Assembly: GCA_036481345.1 (NCBI GenBank)
Contig: JAZGHU010000015.1
Span: 1 to 64,000, forward strand
DNA from: JAAOYC01 sp036481345
GTDB taxonomy: Archaea; Nanobdellota; Nanobdellia; Woesearchaeales; WJKL01
DNA: 64,000 bases
Direction of reading: 5' to 3'
Part shown: one piece after another, positions 26,097 through 34,676 of the stretch
How the letters are laid out: every line of letters starts with the position of its first letter
How positions within the stretch are numbered: the first letter of the stretch is position 1
Program-made: the position numbers and the translations under genes
Notes under the pieces: model-generated
What the model was told of the DNA's origin: nothing
Database searches by the model: none
The model's input: only the letters and a program-made list of their open reading frames with translations

Positions 26097-26990
26097 CTAC
26101 ATTTTGTCTAATGCAGTTATTCTTTGGTCTATTGGTGGATGGGTTGCAAAGAGTTTTACCATAAAACTCTGTTTTTTTCTAAAAGGAGTTGAAATAAATA
26201 AATGTGCTGTTGCTTTGTTTGCATAGTCTACTAATGGATCTGGATCTTTTTTTATCTTTCTTAATGCATCTGCCAGCCCTTTTGGGTATCTTGTTAATAA
26301 TGCTCCATCTGCATCTGCTAGGAATTCTCTTTTTCTGCTTATTGCTAATTTTATTGCTTCTCCGATTAAAGGGGAGAGTATTGCTAATACAAATCCAGTT
26401 ACTATTAATATCACTGTCAATCGATTGTTACCGCTCCTCCTCCTGCCTGAACCCCAGAAGAAACTTCTTAATAAGAAATCTGATAACAATACAGTTAAGC
26501 CAACCATGACTGCTGCAAGCATCATGATCCTAATATCAAAATTTTTTATATGGGACATTTCATGAGCAATAACTCCTTCTAATTCTAATCTGTTCATTTT
26601 GTTAAGTAATCCTGTTGTGACTGTTATTGAAGCATGTTCTGGATCTCTTCCAGTTGCAAAAGCGTTCAATGCATCATCATCAATAACATATGTTTTGGGC
26701 ATGGGGATTCCTGCTGCGATTGATAATCCTTCAACTGTATGGACTAAATGGGGATATTGTTTTTTATCTACTGCTTTTGCTTTTGTCATTGCTAAAATCA
26801 TAGAATCTCCTGAATAATAACTAACCAAGAAATATAATGTACCTATGATCAAAGCTAGAATTGGGCCAAAGTAGATATTACCATAATATAATCCTATAAC
26901 TAATCCAATAATAATTACTAAAATAAAGAAAAGAAAAATTAAAAAAAAGCTTTTCCTCTTGTTTGAATCAATCTGTTCGTAAATTCCCAT
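26097..26990 (-). CDS. htpX: HtpX-type M48 membrane metalloprotease
   Basis: A 297-residue protein with two N-terminal membrane helices (about 15-58), the zinc motif HEMSH (143-147), third ligand in SRKREFLADADGA (Glu222 region), and further hydrophobic segments at about 155-172 and 190-213. HtpX degrades misfolded membrane proteins. It is encoded directly after lemA, a pairing found widely in bacteria and archaea. Confidence 0.95.
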   Translation of the reverse strand: MGIYEQIDSNKRKSFFLIFLFFILVIIIGLVIGLYYGNIYFGPILALIIGTLYFLVSYYSGDSMILAMTKAKAVDKKQYPHLVHTVEGLSIAAGIPMPKTYVIDDDALNAFATGRDPEHASITVTTGLLNKMNRLELEGVIAHEMSHIKNFDIRIMMLAAVMVGLTVLLSDFLLRSFFWGSGRRRSGNNRLTVILIVTGFVLAILSPLIGEAIKLAISRKREFLADADGALLTRYPKGLADALRKIKKDPDPLVDYANKATAHLFISTPFRKKQSFMVKLFATHPPIDQRITALDKM

Positions 26991-27542
26991 TTAAAATTCA
27001 ACATTAACTGGTTCTTTTTCTTTACCTGATGTTTTGAAGTAATCTTCTTTTTTGAATCCAAACATCTTTGCAAAGAGATTTTTTGGGAATACTTGAATAG
27101 CTTCATTCAATTTCATTACAGAGTCGTTGTAGAATTGTCTTGAGTAAGCTATCTTTGATTCTGTTCCTGCTAATTCTTCCTGCAGTAATTTGAAATTTTC
27201 ATTTGCTTTTAACTGAGGATAATTTTCAGCTACTGCAAAGATTGATTTCAGAGCTTTTGTTAGGCCATCTGATGCTTTTGTCCTGTCTTCTAATGAGCCT
27301 GATACTAATGAGGATCTCATCTTTGTTACATTTTCTAGAACAGTTTTTTCGTGTTTAACATAGCCTTTTACTGTCTTTACTAAGTTTGGAATCAAATCAT
27401 ACCTTCTTTTTAACTGTACATCTATCTGAGCCAGAGCATTCTTCATCCTAACTCTTAGTTTTATTAGACTGTTATAGATGTAGACAACAAACAATACAAC
27501 TACTACTGCAATTATAATCCATATTGTGCTTGCACTTACCAT
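26991..27542 (-). CDS. lemA: LemA family protein
   Basis: A 183-residue protein with one N-terminal membrane helix (about 5-26) and a long helical domain containing the family pattern KNALAQIDVQLKRRYDLIPNLV and AENYPQLKANENFKLLQEEL. It lies one base upstream of htpX. The start is preceded by GGGGTGA, a good ribosome binding site. Function is unknown; the link with HtpX suggests envelope quality control. Confidence 0.94.
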   Translation of the reverse strand: MVSASTIWIIIAVVVVLFVVYIYNSLIKLRVRMKNALAQIDVQLKRRYDLIPNLVKTVKGYVKHEKTVLENVTKMRSSLVSGSLEDRTKASDGLTKALKSIFAVAENYPQLKANENFKLLQEELAGTESKIAYSRQFYNDSVMKLNEAIQVFPKNLFAKMFGFKKEDYFKTSGKEKEPVNVEF

Positions 27543-27637
27543 TTTAGGTTCACCCCAAGAATAGCAATTAGAAGATGTATATAAACTTTATTAAAACTTA
27601 AGATAAATTTATATAGTTTTGAGTCAATAAAAACAAA

Positions 27638-28057
27638 ATGAGAATAATAATAATTGGAATGATAATTTTGAGTGTTTTACTTATTTCTGGTTGCCAAAAG
27701 GATATGCCTCCAGAAGAATTAATGAAATGTGATGTTGATGAAGATTGTATTGTTGTAGAAGAAAGGGGCTGTTGTGGATGTCCTGCTGTTATTAATAAAC
27801 AGCACGAGGACTGGTGGAACAATAGAAAAGTTGTAGAATCATGTCCTGGAAGAGAGTGTGAGCTTTGTGCCCAATATTATGAACCAGCAAGATGTGAAGA
27901 TAATGTTTGCACAGCAAATTATGGAAGAAATCCATGTGATAATGAAGGTTATTGTTTATCTTCTGAAACACAAGAATGTGAAGTATGGCATGTAAATGCA
28001 GGAGCTGGAATATGTGGTTGTTCTGAATCAGAATCTTGGTGTGCTAAATTAAAGTAG
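27638..28057 (+). CDS. Cysteine-rich secreted lipoprotein
   Basis: A 139-residue protein with a hydrophobic signal sequence and a lipobox-like LISGC (Cys19), followed by 16 more cysteines in short spacings such as GCCGC and CPGRECELC. The mature part would be extracytoplasmic and disulfide-bonded or metal-binding. No close family is recognised. It has its own TATA-like TTTATATAG about 25 bases upstream and overlaps the end of the convergent hef gene by nine bases. Confidence 0.8.
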   Translation: MRIIIIGMIILSVLLISGCQKDMPPEELMKCDVDEDCIVVEERGCCGCPAVINKQHEDWWNNRKVVESCPGRECELCAQYYEPARCEDNVCTANYGRNPCDNEGYCLSSETQECEVWHVNAGAGICGCSESESWCAKLK

Positions 28058-30271
28058 ATAATCGCTATCAACTACTTTTCTGATCTCTTTTGCTTTCTTT
28101 TCTCCTATTTTTGATACTTTTTTTAGCTGTTCTTCTTTTGCATTTACTATTTTCTTTATTGTTTTGAATTTCTTAAGAAGTTCTTTTGCTAAGGAAGGAC
28201 CTACTAATGGCAAAGAAGAGACAACATATTCCTGCTGTTCTTTAATTGATAATGGTTTTTTGTCAGCATGCATTGAGAATTCGTTTGATGAAGAATCTTG
28301 TTCTCTTTTTGCAATTGTATGAATCAGTTCTGCTGATTCTTTTGAGTTTTTTGTGAAAAGGACAGGGATTTTATAGGAGATTGCGATTGTTGCTAACATT
28401 CCTCTGATTGCATTTGGATGTATGTTTCTTGCTGAATAAATATCTGTTTCCCCTTCAACAATTACCAAAGGGCATTCAAAGTTTCTTTTTAATTGTTTTA
28501 TTTGTTCAAGTAATCTGCCATCTATGATTGACTGTGCAAAATCTTCAACTTTTTTGAATTCAACACCGCAACGGCTGCTTAGGATGTAATCAGCTGAATC
28601 TAGTTTATCTAATTTAATTGAAACGTCTTTATCTATCAATTCTTTTATTATTCCAGAAGCTTTTTCTCTGTGATCTGCAAAGACTTTTATTTCTTGTTTT
28701 TTCTCATATTTTGCAACTGTAGATCTTGGAGATTTGATAGTTTCTAATGTCTGTTGTTTTAATGATAATTTTGATTTTAAGTCAGTGAGAATTCTATACA
28801 TTCTTTTTTCTTTATGATGTGCAGACCACCTATACCCTTCATCTCTTGTGTTTTGAGTCATCAATATAGTACATTTCCCTTTTTCTAATCTCCCAGTACG
28901 CCCTCTACGCTGAATATGACGAATTGCAGATGGAATTGGCTCATAAAATATAACTGAATCTACTTTTGGAATATCTAGGCCTTCTTCTCCAACAGATGTT
29001 GCAACAAGAATATTGAATTCATTATTTCTGAATTGTTCAAGCATTTCTTTTTGCTGTTTTTGAGACAATCCAGATTCTCCTTTTTTCTGCTGTCCTACAA
29101 AAAGATTTGCTTTGATGTTTTTGAGTTTGTTTAGTTCATCAACAATGTTTTTTGCATTATCACGATACTGGTTAAATATCATTATTTTTACTCCTGGTTT
29201 AATCTCTTTTTCAACTAATTTTTGCAATTCAATCAGTTTTGGATGTTGGATTCCATCTTCAAACATCTTTTCTGTCTTGATAAATGCAGATCTGAAATTC
29301 AAGTCTGCAATGATATTTTTTACTGCTTTTGTTTTTCCTGAATAACCATCATTTTTTAGTTTTGTCAGGTATCCATGTAAAGCAACAACTCCTTGTGTTT
29401 CTAATAATTCTAAACCATGCTGAACTTTCATAATTTCTGCTAGAACTGAAATTGCTGTCCAAAGAGTAAAATCTTTTTCTCCAGAAGCTGCACGGCCCCT
29501 TAATTGTGCCTGGAGCTTTAGTAAATCTGTTTTACTTACGAAATTAATATCTTTTCTTTGGAGAATTCCCCATTTTTTCAATTTTTGAGTTCTATCTTGG
29601 ATAATATTCTTCAAAAATCTTTGAACCTGTTCAAATGGGGGAGTTAGATCAACTTTTATCCAATTGAGTTCTACTTCTTGTATGTATGGCTTAACATCTG
29701 GATCATTATCTGTTCTTACTTCAACTTCTTCTATGAAAAGATTTGAAGTAACTTCTCTTATTTTTTCTAGATCAGACCCAGGAGAGGCTGTTAAAGCAAG
29801 GATTCTTGGAAAATCTGCTTTTTTATGATATTGTTTTGCCACAAACACATAAGCATATTCTCCAACTGCCCTGTGTGCTTCATCAAAAACTATCAATGAA
29901 ACTTCTTCTAAGTTGATTCTTCCTGTTATGATGTCATTTTCAAGACCTTGAGGGGTTGAAAAGATAACTTTTGCTGTTTTCCAAAGTTCTGCTCGTTTTT
30001 CAGGCTTGATCATTCCTGTGAATACTGAAAAAGATTCTTCTGGAAGCTCCATATATTGCTTGAATGTTTCAATGTGCTGCTCTACTAATGGTCTTGTTGG
30101 AGCTAAAATCAGAACTTTTGAATTAGGGTATTGCTTGAATCTTTGCACTGCAAGCATCATAGATACTGCTGTTTTGCCCATTCCAGTTGGAAGCACAACT
30201 AATGTGTTGCTTTGAACTGCTGTTGCAAGTATTGTTTCTTGATATAATCTTGGAGTAAAATCTTTAAGCAT
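28049..30271 (-). CDS. hef: Hef helicase-nuclease (fork repair)
   Basis: The 740-residue protein has an SF2 helicase with Walker A PTGMGKT (Lys33), DEAH (VFDEAHRA), ALTASPGSD and the motif VI RRGRTGR, an XPF-type nuclease domain (about 525-670) and C-terminal tandem helix-hairpin-helix motifs (about 685-738). It processes stalled forks and interstrand crosslinks with PCNA. The ATG at 30271 is preferred to the one 81 bases upstream because family similarity starts there and TATA-like ATTTAAAAG lies 27 bases before it. In the nuclease ERK motif the sequence is GVEFKKVED, with Phe in place of Arg. Confidence 0.92.
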   Translation of the reverse strand: MLKDFTPRLYQETILATAVQSNTLVVLPTGMGKTAVSMMLAVQRFKQYPNSKVLILAPTRPLVEQHIETFKQYMELPEESFSVFTGMIKPEKRAELWKTAKVIFSTPQGLENDIITGRINLEEVSLIVFDEAHRAVGEYAYVFVAKQYHKKADFPRILALTASPGSDLEKIREVTSNLFIEEVEVRTDNDPDVKPYIQEVELNWIKVDLTPPFEQVQRFLKNIIQDRTQKLKKWGILQRKDINFVSKTDLLKLQAQLRGRAASGEKDFTLWTAISVLAEIMKVQHGLELLETQGVVALHGYLTKLKNDGYSGKTKAVKNIIADLNFRSAFIKTEKMFEDGIQHPKLIELQKLVEKEIKPGVKIMIFNQYRDNAKNIVDELNKLKNIKANLFVGQQKKGESGLSQKQQKEMLEQFRNNEFNILVATSVGEEGLDIPKVDSVIFYEPIPSAIRHIQRRGRTGRLEKGKCTILMTQNTRDEGYRWSAHHKEKRMYRILTDLKSKLSLKQQTLETIKSPRSTVAKYEKKQEIKVFADHREKASGIIKELIDKDVSIKLDKLDSADYILSSRCGVEFKKVEDFAQSIIDGRLLEQIKQLKRNFECPLVIVEGETDIYSARNIHPNAIRGMLATIAISYKIPVLFTKNSKESAELIHTIAKREQDSSSNEFSMHADKKPLSIKEQQEYVVSSLPLVGPSLAKELLKKFKTIKKIVNAKEEQLKKVSKIGEKKAKEIRKVVDSDYLL

Positions 30272-30290
30272 TGTTTTGATTAGGCAGAAT

Positions 30291-30305
30291 TCTTTTAAAT
30301 AGTTT
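30291..30305 (-). promoter_or_regulatory. TATA box for hef
   Basis: On the minus strand AAACTATTTAAAAGA is centred about 27 bases upstream of the ATG at 30271, supporting that start as leaderless. Confidence 0.5.
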
Positions 30306-30315
30306 ATGGGGTGGT

Positions 30316-30355
30316 GTCCAGTGACCAGTGGGTAGTGTAAATTCACACTCACTAC
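30316..30355. repeat. Short repeat patch with nested inverted repeats
   Basis: Two CCAGTG units (30318 and 30325 region) are followed by GTAGTG/CACTAC arms (30332-30337 and 30350-30355) that enclose the near-palindrome AGTGT-AAATTC-ACACT (30334-30349). The arms can form alternative hairpins. It lies between hef and a small coiled-coil gene, upstream of the hef TATA box. It could be an operator, an RNA hairpin at the end of the upstream gene, or a small mobile palindrome remnant. Confidence 0.4.
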
Positions 30356-30369
30356 ATTCGTGCAGGCAC

Positions 30370-30537
30370 CTAACCTATCTTCTTATTAACATTAATTTTT
30401 GTTTGTCTTGCTATTTCTTCTACACTATCTTTTAAATATTCAATTTCAGTCTTTAATTTACCAAGTTCTTCTATCATTAGATCTCTAAATGACTCTACTT
30501 CTGCAATGAATTGACCGAATTCTTCTTTTGTGACCAT
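30370..30537 (-). CDS. Small coiled-coil protein (55 aa)
   Basis: A short open frame begins at an ATG (30537) and encodes a 55-residue, highly helical, charged peptide with heptad-like spacing (FIAEVESFRDLMIEELGKL, EIEYLKDSVEEI). Codon choice and composition look like a real gene rather than antisense noise, and no other frame is better here. It lies between hef and a membrane protein gene on the same strand. Function unknown. Confidence 0.55.
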   Translation of the reverse strand: MVTKEEFGQFIAEVESFRDLMIEELGKLKTEIEYLKDSVEEIARQTKINVNKKIG

Positions 30538-30574
30538 AGAAAGTAAAGAAAGAAGTTGCCATTAATATATTTTA

Positions 30575-30901
30575 TTAAACTCGAATATAGCCATTTTTGT
30601 GCACTTGATGACTTGTTATCCAGCTGGCAATGAATAATATGACAACAACAATCCTGTTGCCAACAACAGAACCAAGAGCATATCCCAGCATAAAACCAAT
30701 TATTATCAGGAAGAATGGAAATAAAGGCTGTCTGCCAATTTTAGTGTAATAATATCTCCCTGCTAAGAATCCTGATAAGATTACAACTATGTAAAGCAAA
30801 ATAGCACTGCTTATTGATAAGGATAATAGAAGTCCAATTACTAATAGTGATAGTGCGAGGAATTCTCCCCAATTTTCCAAAACTGATTCTCCAACTGTCA
30901 T
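30575..30901 (-). CDS. Hypothetical membrane protein
   Basis: A 108-residue protein with about four hydrophobic segments filling most of the chain and a short polar C-terminus. The ATG at 30901 gives an ATGA overlap with the stop of the upstream S2P-like gene; an ATG nine bases earlier is possible. The coupling suggests work with the S2P-like protein in the membrane. No family recognised. Confidence 0.7.
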   Translation of the reverse strand: MTVGESVLENWGEFLALSLLVIGLLLSLSISSAILLYIVVILSGFLAGRYYYTKIGRQPLFPFFLIIIGFMLGYALGSVVGNRIVVVILFIASWITSHQVHKNGYIRV

Positions 30902-31620
30902 CCGTACCAAACCTTTCTTTCAAATCCAACATAATATATTAGCCAAATCAAACCGCCTGCAAGCAAAGCAAAGATCCACGAATAAAATGTGAATACTAGG
31001 GCCAATATAACATATGTAAATATGGTTCCAAATAAAAATGAATATGTTAGTCTTGATGCATAAAACAGATAATGCCCATCTAATGGTGGAATAGGCAATA
31101 GCTGACAAACTGCATATGCCAAATTAAATATAAAAATGTTGTGAAAAATAACTGAAGAGCTTGCAAAAAACCAGATATCTATCTGTTTGAAGATTGTAGC
31201 AAGGACAATTGATGCAACAGGGCCTATCAAGCTGATAACACCCATTGCTTCATAATTCAATCCATATCTAAATTTTCCTAGTCTTAATCCAGCCAGCAAT
31301 GAAAATGTAAGGCCTCCTGGAATAATCAACCACCAGAGAGTTCCATTTGAGATAAAAACAAATATCAACGGAATGATTAGGCCAACCCACCATACTTTGA
31401 ATTCAGCTTTATAGCCATAATGCAAAGCAGCGATTTTTTGAGCAGTTATATGGAATAATACACTTAGTCCTGCTATTAATATTGATACGAATAAATTTGG
31501 GACACTCCATTGCCTGAAAGCAAAAACAAAGCCAAAGAGCAATGCTGCAATAGCCAGTTCAAGAAATTCTTCTTTAGTAAAACTGAGATATGTTTTGGCT
31601 CTTTCAAATAACTCATTCAT
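30898..31620 (-). CDS. S2P (M50)-like membrane protein without protease motif
   Basis: A 240-residue protein with about six hydrophobic segments arranged like site-2 proteases. Where M50 enzymes have HExxH it reads HITAQ (57-61), so the catalytic glutamate and second zinc histidine are missing. The distal motif survives as LPIPPLDGH (about 188-196; enzymes have NPxPxLDGG). I infer a non-proteolytic scaffold or binding protein. It is translationally coupled to the downstream small membrane gene. Confidence 0.75.
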   Translation of the reverse strand: MNELFERAKTYLSFTKEEFLELAIAALLFGFVFAFRQWSVPNLFVSILIAGLSVLFHITAQKIAALHYGYKAEFKVWWVGLIIPLIFVFISNGTLWWLIIPGGLTFSLLAGLRLGKFRYGLNYEAMGVISLIGPVASIVLATIFKQIDIWFFASSSVIFHNIFIFNLAYAVCQLLPIPPLDGHYLFYASRLTYSFLFGTIFTYVILALVFTFYSWIFALLAGGLIWLIYYVGFERKVWYG

Positions 31621-31639
31621 CTTTTATTCACATTTATCT

Positions 31640-32368
31640 TTATTGTTTATAAACATTTCTTATATTAAAAGAGTATGTTATTTCATGAGAGGATTTGATT
31701 AGATTTAGGATTTCTTGCTCGTGTCCTGCTCCGATAACTGCAATGATTTTTTTATCTGGATATTTTTCCATAATCTGTCTTAGATTGTGCGCCATTACTT
31801 TATTTCTTTCATCTACTAGAACTCTGTATAATCCAGGATAACGCTTTTTCATTATTCCTATTAGTTTTTTGATTAATTTTTTAGGAGGAACTTTTGTAAG
31901 ATCCAAATTTTTAATTCCTAATTTCCTCATTTCAGATTTTTTAAATAGAAGGCCCTTGAAGATATCTATAACAAAACGAAGTCTTTCTTTTCTTGTCAGT
32001 TCTGCTGAGATTCTTCTTAGTGTCAATTCAATATCCTGGTCAATCAAGGCTAGTTTTATTTTGTATTTTTTTGCAAGTTTGATTGCAGTCACCATTTCAG
32101 AGCCAGGCTTAACTCCAACCATTTTGCCTACTTTTTCTTCAATCCATGCTCCGATTATATTGAACAAGAATCCTTTAACACCCACTCTTTTTATATCACT
32201 GATCCTTGTTTTTCTTTTTACATTATGCGTGAGAGCATAGAACCGTTTTTGATCTAATTCCAATGCAATAATATCAGGATGCTGCTTTTCAATTACATCA
32301 GTTACCTCTTTTAAGGATTCCTTGGCGACGTGAGATGTGCCTATCAATGTTAGATTTTTATGACGCAT
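31640..32368 (-). CDS. TraB/PrgY family protein
   Basis: A 242-residue protein with the family's GTSHVAKES near the N-terminus, DIIALELDQKR, a central helical part, and VDERNKVMAHNL followed by IIAVIGAGHEQ. These correspond to the conserved residues of the TraB/GumN/Tiki superfamily, which is metalloprotease-like. Unlike full archaeal TraB proteins it has no C-terminal membrane helices. The ATG at 32368 is chosen because a TATA box lies 27 bases upstream. Confidence 0.85.
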   Translation of the reverse strand: MRHKNLTLIGTSHVAKESLKEVTDVIEKQHPDIIALELDQKRFYALTHNVKRKTRISDIKRVGVKGFLFNIIGAWIEEKVGKMVGVKPGSEMVTAIKLAKKYKIKLALIDQDIELTLRRISAELTRKERLRFVIDIFKGLLFKKSEMRKLGIKNLDLTKVPPKKLIKKLIGIMKKRYPGLYRVLVDERNKVMAHNLRQIMEKYPDKKIIAVIGAGHEQEILNLIKSSHEITYSFNIRNVYKQ

Positions 32369-32386
32369 TCTTCTATTGAGATTAAT

Positions 32387-32403
32387 ATAGTTTATATACT
32401 TTT
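32387..32403 (-). promoter_or_regulatory. TATA box for the TraB-family gene
   Basis: On the minus strand AAGTATATAAACTA is centred about 27 bases upstream of the ATG at 32368; it supports this internal start as leaderless. Confidence 0.5.
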
Positions 32404-32481
32404 GCATGTGTAATTGATAACAGAAAAATATATAAATAAAGGAATTACAGGTAAGATATAATAATTAACGGGTGATGTTAA

Positions 32482-32781
32482 ATGCTTAAAATGAAAAAAG
32501 TGTCTGAAACTTATGAAATGAAAGTGTTCACTGATACTGGTGAATATTTTGGTGATATTGAAGAAAGCATAATGACTTCTACTAAGGTATTTGGATGGAA
32601 GGTTAAAGCTACTAAAGGATCTTTCTTGAATAAAGTCCTTGGATCTGCTAAAGGTGTTATTGTTCCACATCAATTAGTTAAAGCTGTGGGAGATATCTTG
32701 ATTATAAGCAAAACAGCAGTGCCATCTTACTCTCCTGAAGAAGCTGGTGGAGAAGAAGCATCTGAAGGAGCTTTAGAATAA
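32482..32781 (+). CDS. PRC-barrel domain protein
   Basis: A 99-residue protein whose core (about 5-80) has the PRC-barrel pattern: KVFTDTGEYFGDIEE, then GVIVPHQLVKAVGDILII. The tail is short and acidic. Archaeal PRC-barrel proteins of this size (CdpB in haloarchaea) take part in cell division with SepF, so a division role is possible but only by analogy. GGGTGATG upstream is a strong ribosome binding site. A 37-codon frame follows immediately. Confidence 0.8.
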   Translation: MLKMKKVSETYEMKVFTDTGEYFGDIEESIMTSTKVFGWKVKATKGSFLNKVLGSAKGVIVPHQLVKAVGDILIISKTAVPSYSPEEAGGEEASEGALE

Positions 32782-32895
32782 ATGAACTGCAAGCAGATGT
32801 ATCAAGATCTGGTAGTTACTAATTATTTTCTTTTTAAATATAATGTTTGCATAGAAGAGTCTGAAGATTTTTCTGAATTAGAAATTCCTAATTAA
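32782..32895 (+). CDS. Possible 37-aa protein directly after the PRC-barrel gene
   Basis: An ATG follows the preceding stop codon with no gap and opens a 37-codon frame ending in TAA. The peptide is acidic at its C-terminus, with two Cys and an aromatic centre (LVVTNYFLFKYNV). Its stop shares TTAA with the stop of the convergent gene. The tight junctions on both sides favour a real gene, but length alone is not convincing. Confidence 0.4.
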   Translation: MNCKQMYQDLVVTNYFLFKYNVCIEESEDFSELEIPN

Positions 32896-33560
32896 TCATC
32901 TGATGTAAAAGTTTTAGTAATCTTCTTTATAAGCTTTTTTCCACTGTAAAGTTCTAGGTTTAATTCGTGGGATTGATCAACATTATTAAATCCAAAAGCA
33001 AATTTTGATTCTGTCAATGTAAGAGTTTCTCCTGCTTCTAATTCATCATAAATAATTATTTTTTCATCTTCTCCACCATATTCAGTGAGGTAGGCAACAA
33101 CCTTAGGTATAATATCTTTATCTTGATTTTTGATTGTGAATTCAACTGAACTTACTTTTGCATAGTCATCTATTTTTGGTTTTGGATCAAGATTTAGCTT
33201 GTCAAGTGTAAATATTATTTCTCCTGTTATTGGAAGTGTTTCATCTTCTGGCTCTGGTTCTTCCTCTGAAGAATTGGTTTCTGTCTGATTAATTGTTTTG
33301 TTTTCTCCTGCTTTGATTATAGTGATTCCTGAAGAAGTGTTATCTTGTTCTTCTTCATCTTCAGTATCTATTACTTTTGTTGCAGCACCAACTGCATCTC
33401 TAGCTGGAATTACTCCATAATGCTGCAATGAAATAACTAATATTAAAAGGAGAATTACAAGAATATATATAGCATGTTTTAGATGCCCTGTATTAAGTTT
33501 GAACTTAATAGTAATCTCTTTCTTAGGTTTCTCTTTTTCAAACCATTCTTTTTTAACCAT
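32892..33560 (-). CDS. Single-pass membrane protein with external domain
   Basis: A 222-residue protein with a basic N-terminus, one membrane helix (about 29-47), an acidic Ser/Thr/Asn linker with NETxS-type low complexity (about 60-110), and a beta-rich C-domain (about 118-222) resembling an Ig-like or CARDB-like fold. The C-domain is likely outside the membrane. The ATG at 33560 is preferred over one 18 bases earlier. It is downstream of PCNA on the same strand. No function known. Confidence 0.7.
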   Translation of the reverse strand: MVKKEWFEKEKPKKEITIKFKLNTGHLKHAIYILVILLLILVISLQHYGVIPARDAVGAATKVIDTEDEEEQDNTSSGITIIKAGENKTINQTETNSSEEEPEPEDETLPITGEIIFTLDKLNLDPKPKIDDYAKVSSVEFTIKNQDKDIIPKVVAYLTEYGGEDEKIIIYDELEAGETLTLTESKFAFGFNNVDQSHELNLELYSGKKLIKKITKTFTSDD

Positions 33561-33603
33561 ATTTAATATAAGAAACAAAAATTATTTTTAAAGTTTATGG
33601 TTT

Positions 33604-34347
33604 TTAGTCGTTTTCAACCCTAGGAGCTAAAATAAATGACAACATAACTTTATCCACTGCTTTGTATTCTATCTTTAAAGGATAGTCTTTGTTGAACCTT
33701 ATTGTCACATTAGGAGCTAGCTTTGACCCAGCAATCATCTTTTTTAAATATTCAATTGAATATTTTGATTTTATTGAGCTAGAACCTTCTGTTTGGATCT
33801 TGGTTTCATCTGATTCATTTATTTCAATGTTAGCATGGGATAAATCTCCTTCTGCTTGTACTGTGAATTTTTTGGGTTCTACCATCAATGAAACAGAGTC
33901 AGCAACAATATCTACATCTTCAACAGCATCATTTAAGATAGCTGAAGTTGTCTCTATTGATAATGGAAATGTTAGATCTGGAACTTTTTGTTCTTTTTCA
34001 TCTAATTCTATGATTGGAAGAGAAAAAGTCCTTGTTGAATTTCCTTTTAATTGAATTTTTAACTTATTATCTTGAACTTCCATATTTAGCATATCGTCGG
34101 GTTTGGCTCTTCTTAGGATCTGTTTTAGATTTCCTAAGTTGATAGCTAGTTCTGTTTCTTCTTTAACATCATATTCTGTAAAAGATGATGATAGAAGTTT
34201 AAAGATAACCATTGCTACGTTTGCAGGGTCCATTGCTACTAATTCCACTGCATTTGGAGTTATCTTAAATCTAGCCTCATTAACTAGTTCTGATATGATA
34301 GAAACACTATCTTTAAAGTATTTAGGTTCTGCTAAGCTTAATTTCAT
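33604..34347 (-). CDS. pcn: DNA polymerase sliding clamp (PCNA)
   Basis: A 247-residue protein with the two-domain PCNA fold: LVNEARFKITPNAVELVAMDPANVAMVIF region, the interdomain loop, and the C-terminal KSKYSIEYLKKMIAGSKLAP and PLKIEYKAVDKVMLSFILAPR. It forms a ring for polymerase, ligase and Hef. A GAGGGGGAT ribosome binding site precedes the ATG. Confidence 0.97.
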   Translation of the reverse strand: MKLSLAEPKYFKDSVSIISELVNEARFKITPNAVELVAMDPANVAMVIFKLLSSSFTEYDVKEETELAINLGNLKQILRRAKPDDMLNMEVQDNKLKIQLKGNSTRTFSLPIIELDEKEQKVPDLTFPLSIETTSAILNDAVEDVDIVADSVSLMVEPKKFTVQAEGDLSHANIEINESDETKIQTEGSSSIKSKYSIEYLKKMIAGSKLAPNVTIRFNKDYPLKIEYKAVDKVMLSFILAPRVEND

Positions 34348-34426
34348 TTTAAAAATCCCCCTCGTAATGTTTATTATTCTAAAGTAACTACTTATTTATA
34401 AATTTTTTTATTTAAAGAAAAAATAT

Positions 34427-34624
34427 TCAAAAAACCACCATGGTTCTTGGCAATACAACGAAAATTAGAAATGCGATAATTGCAACAGATAGTATTGCGA
34501 TTAAACCCCAAATCAGATGCTTCCTGTCTTTTGTTTTATAATATTTAATCAAAAGATAAATTCCTAGTGCTACTACAATTAATGGAATGATAATTAATAT
34601 AGCTAAAATAATTGTTTTAATCAT
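34427..34624 (-). CDS. Small membrane protein (65 aa)
   Basis: A short protein with two hydrophobic helices (about 4-24 and 38-58) separated by a basic loop (KYYKTKDRKH). The ATG at 34624 is chosen over one nine bases upstream; a TATATATAAT run lies about 20-28 bases before it. It lies between PCNA and RNase J genes, all on the minus strand. No family recognised. Confidence 0.6.
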   Translation of the reverse strand: MIKTIILAILIIIPLIVVALGIYLLIKYYKTKDRKHLIWGLIAILSVAIIAFLIFVVLPRTMVVF

Positions 34625-34676
34625 AAAATACAAGAGTGAATGCTATTATATATAATTGCCCATAATTTTGGGTGTT

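Noticed and set aside
32500..32673. Minus-strand frame opposite the PRC-barrel gene
   Set aside because: The plus strand has a clear domain and ribosome binding site; the minus peptide is low-complexity antisense.
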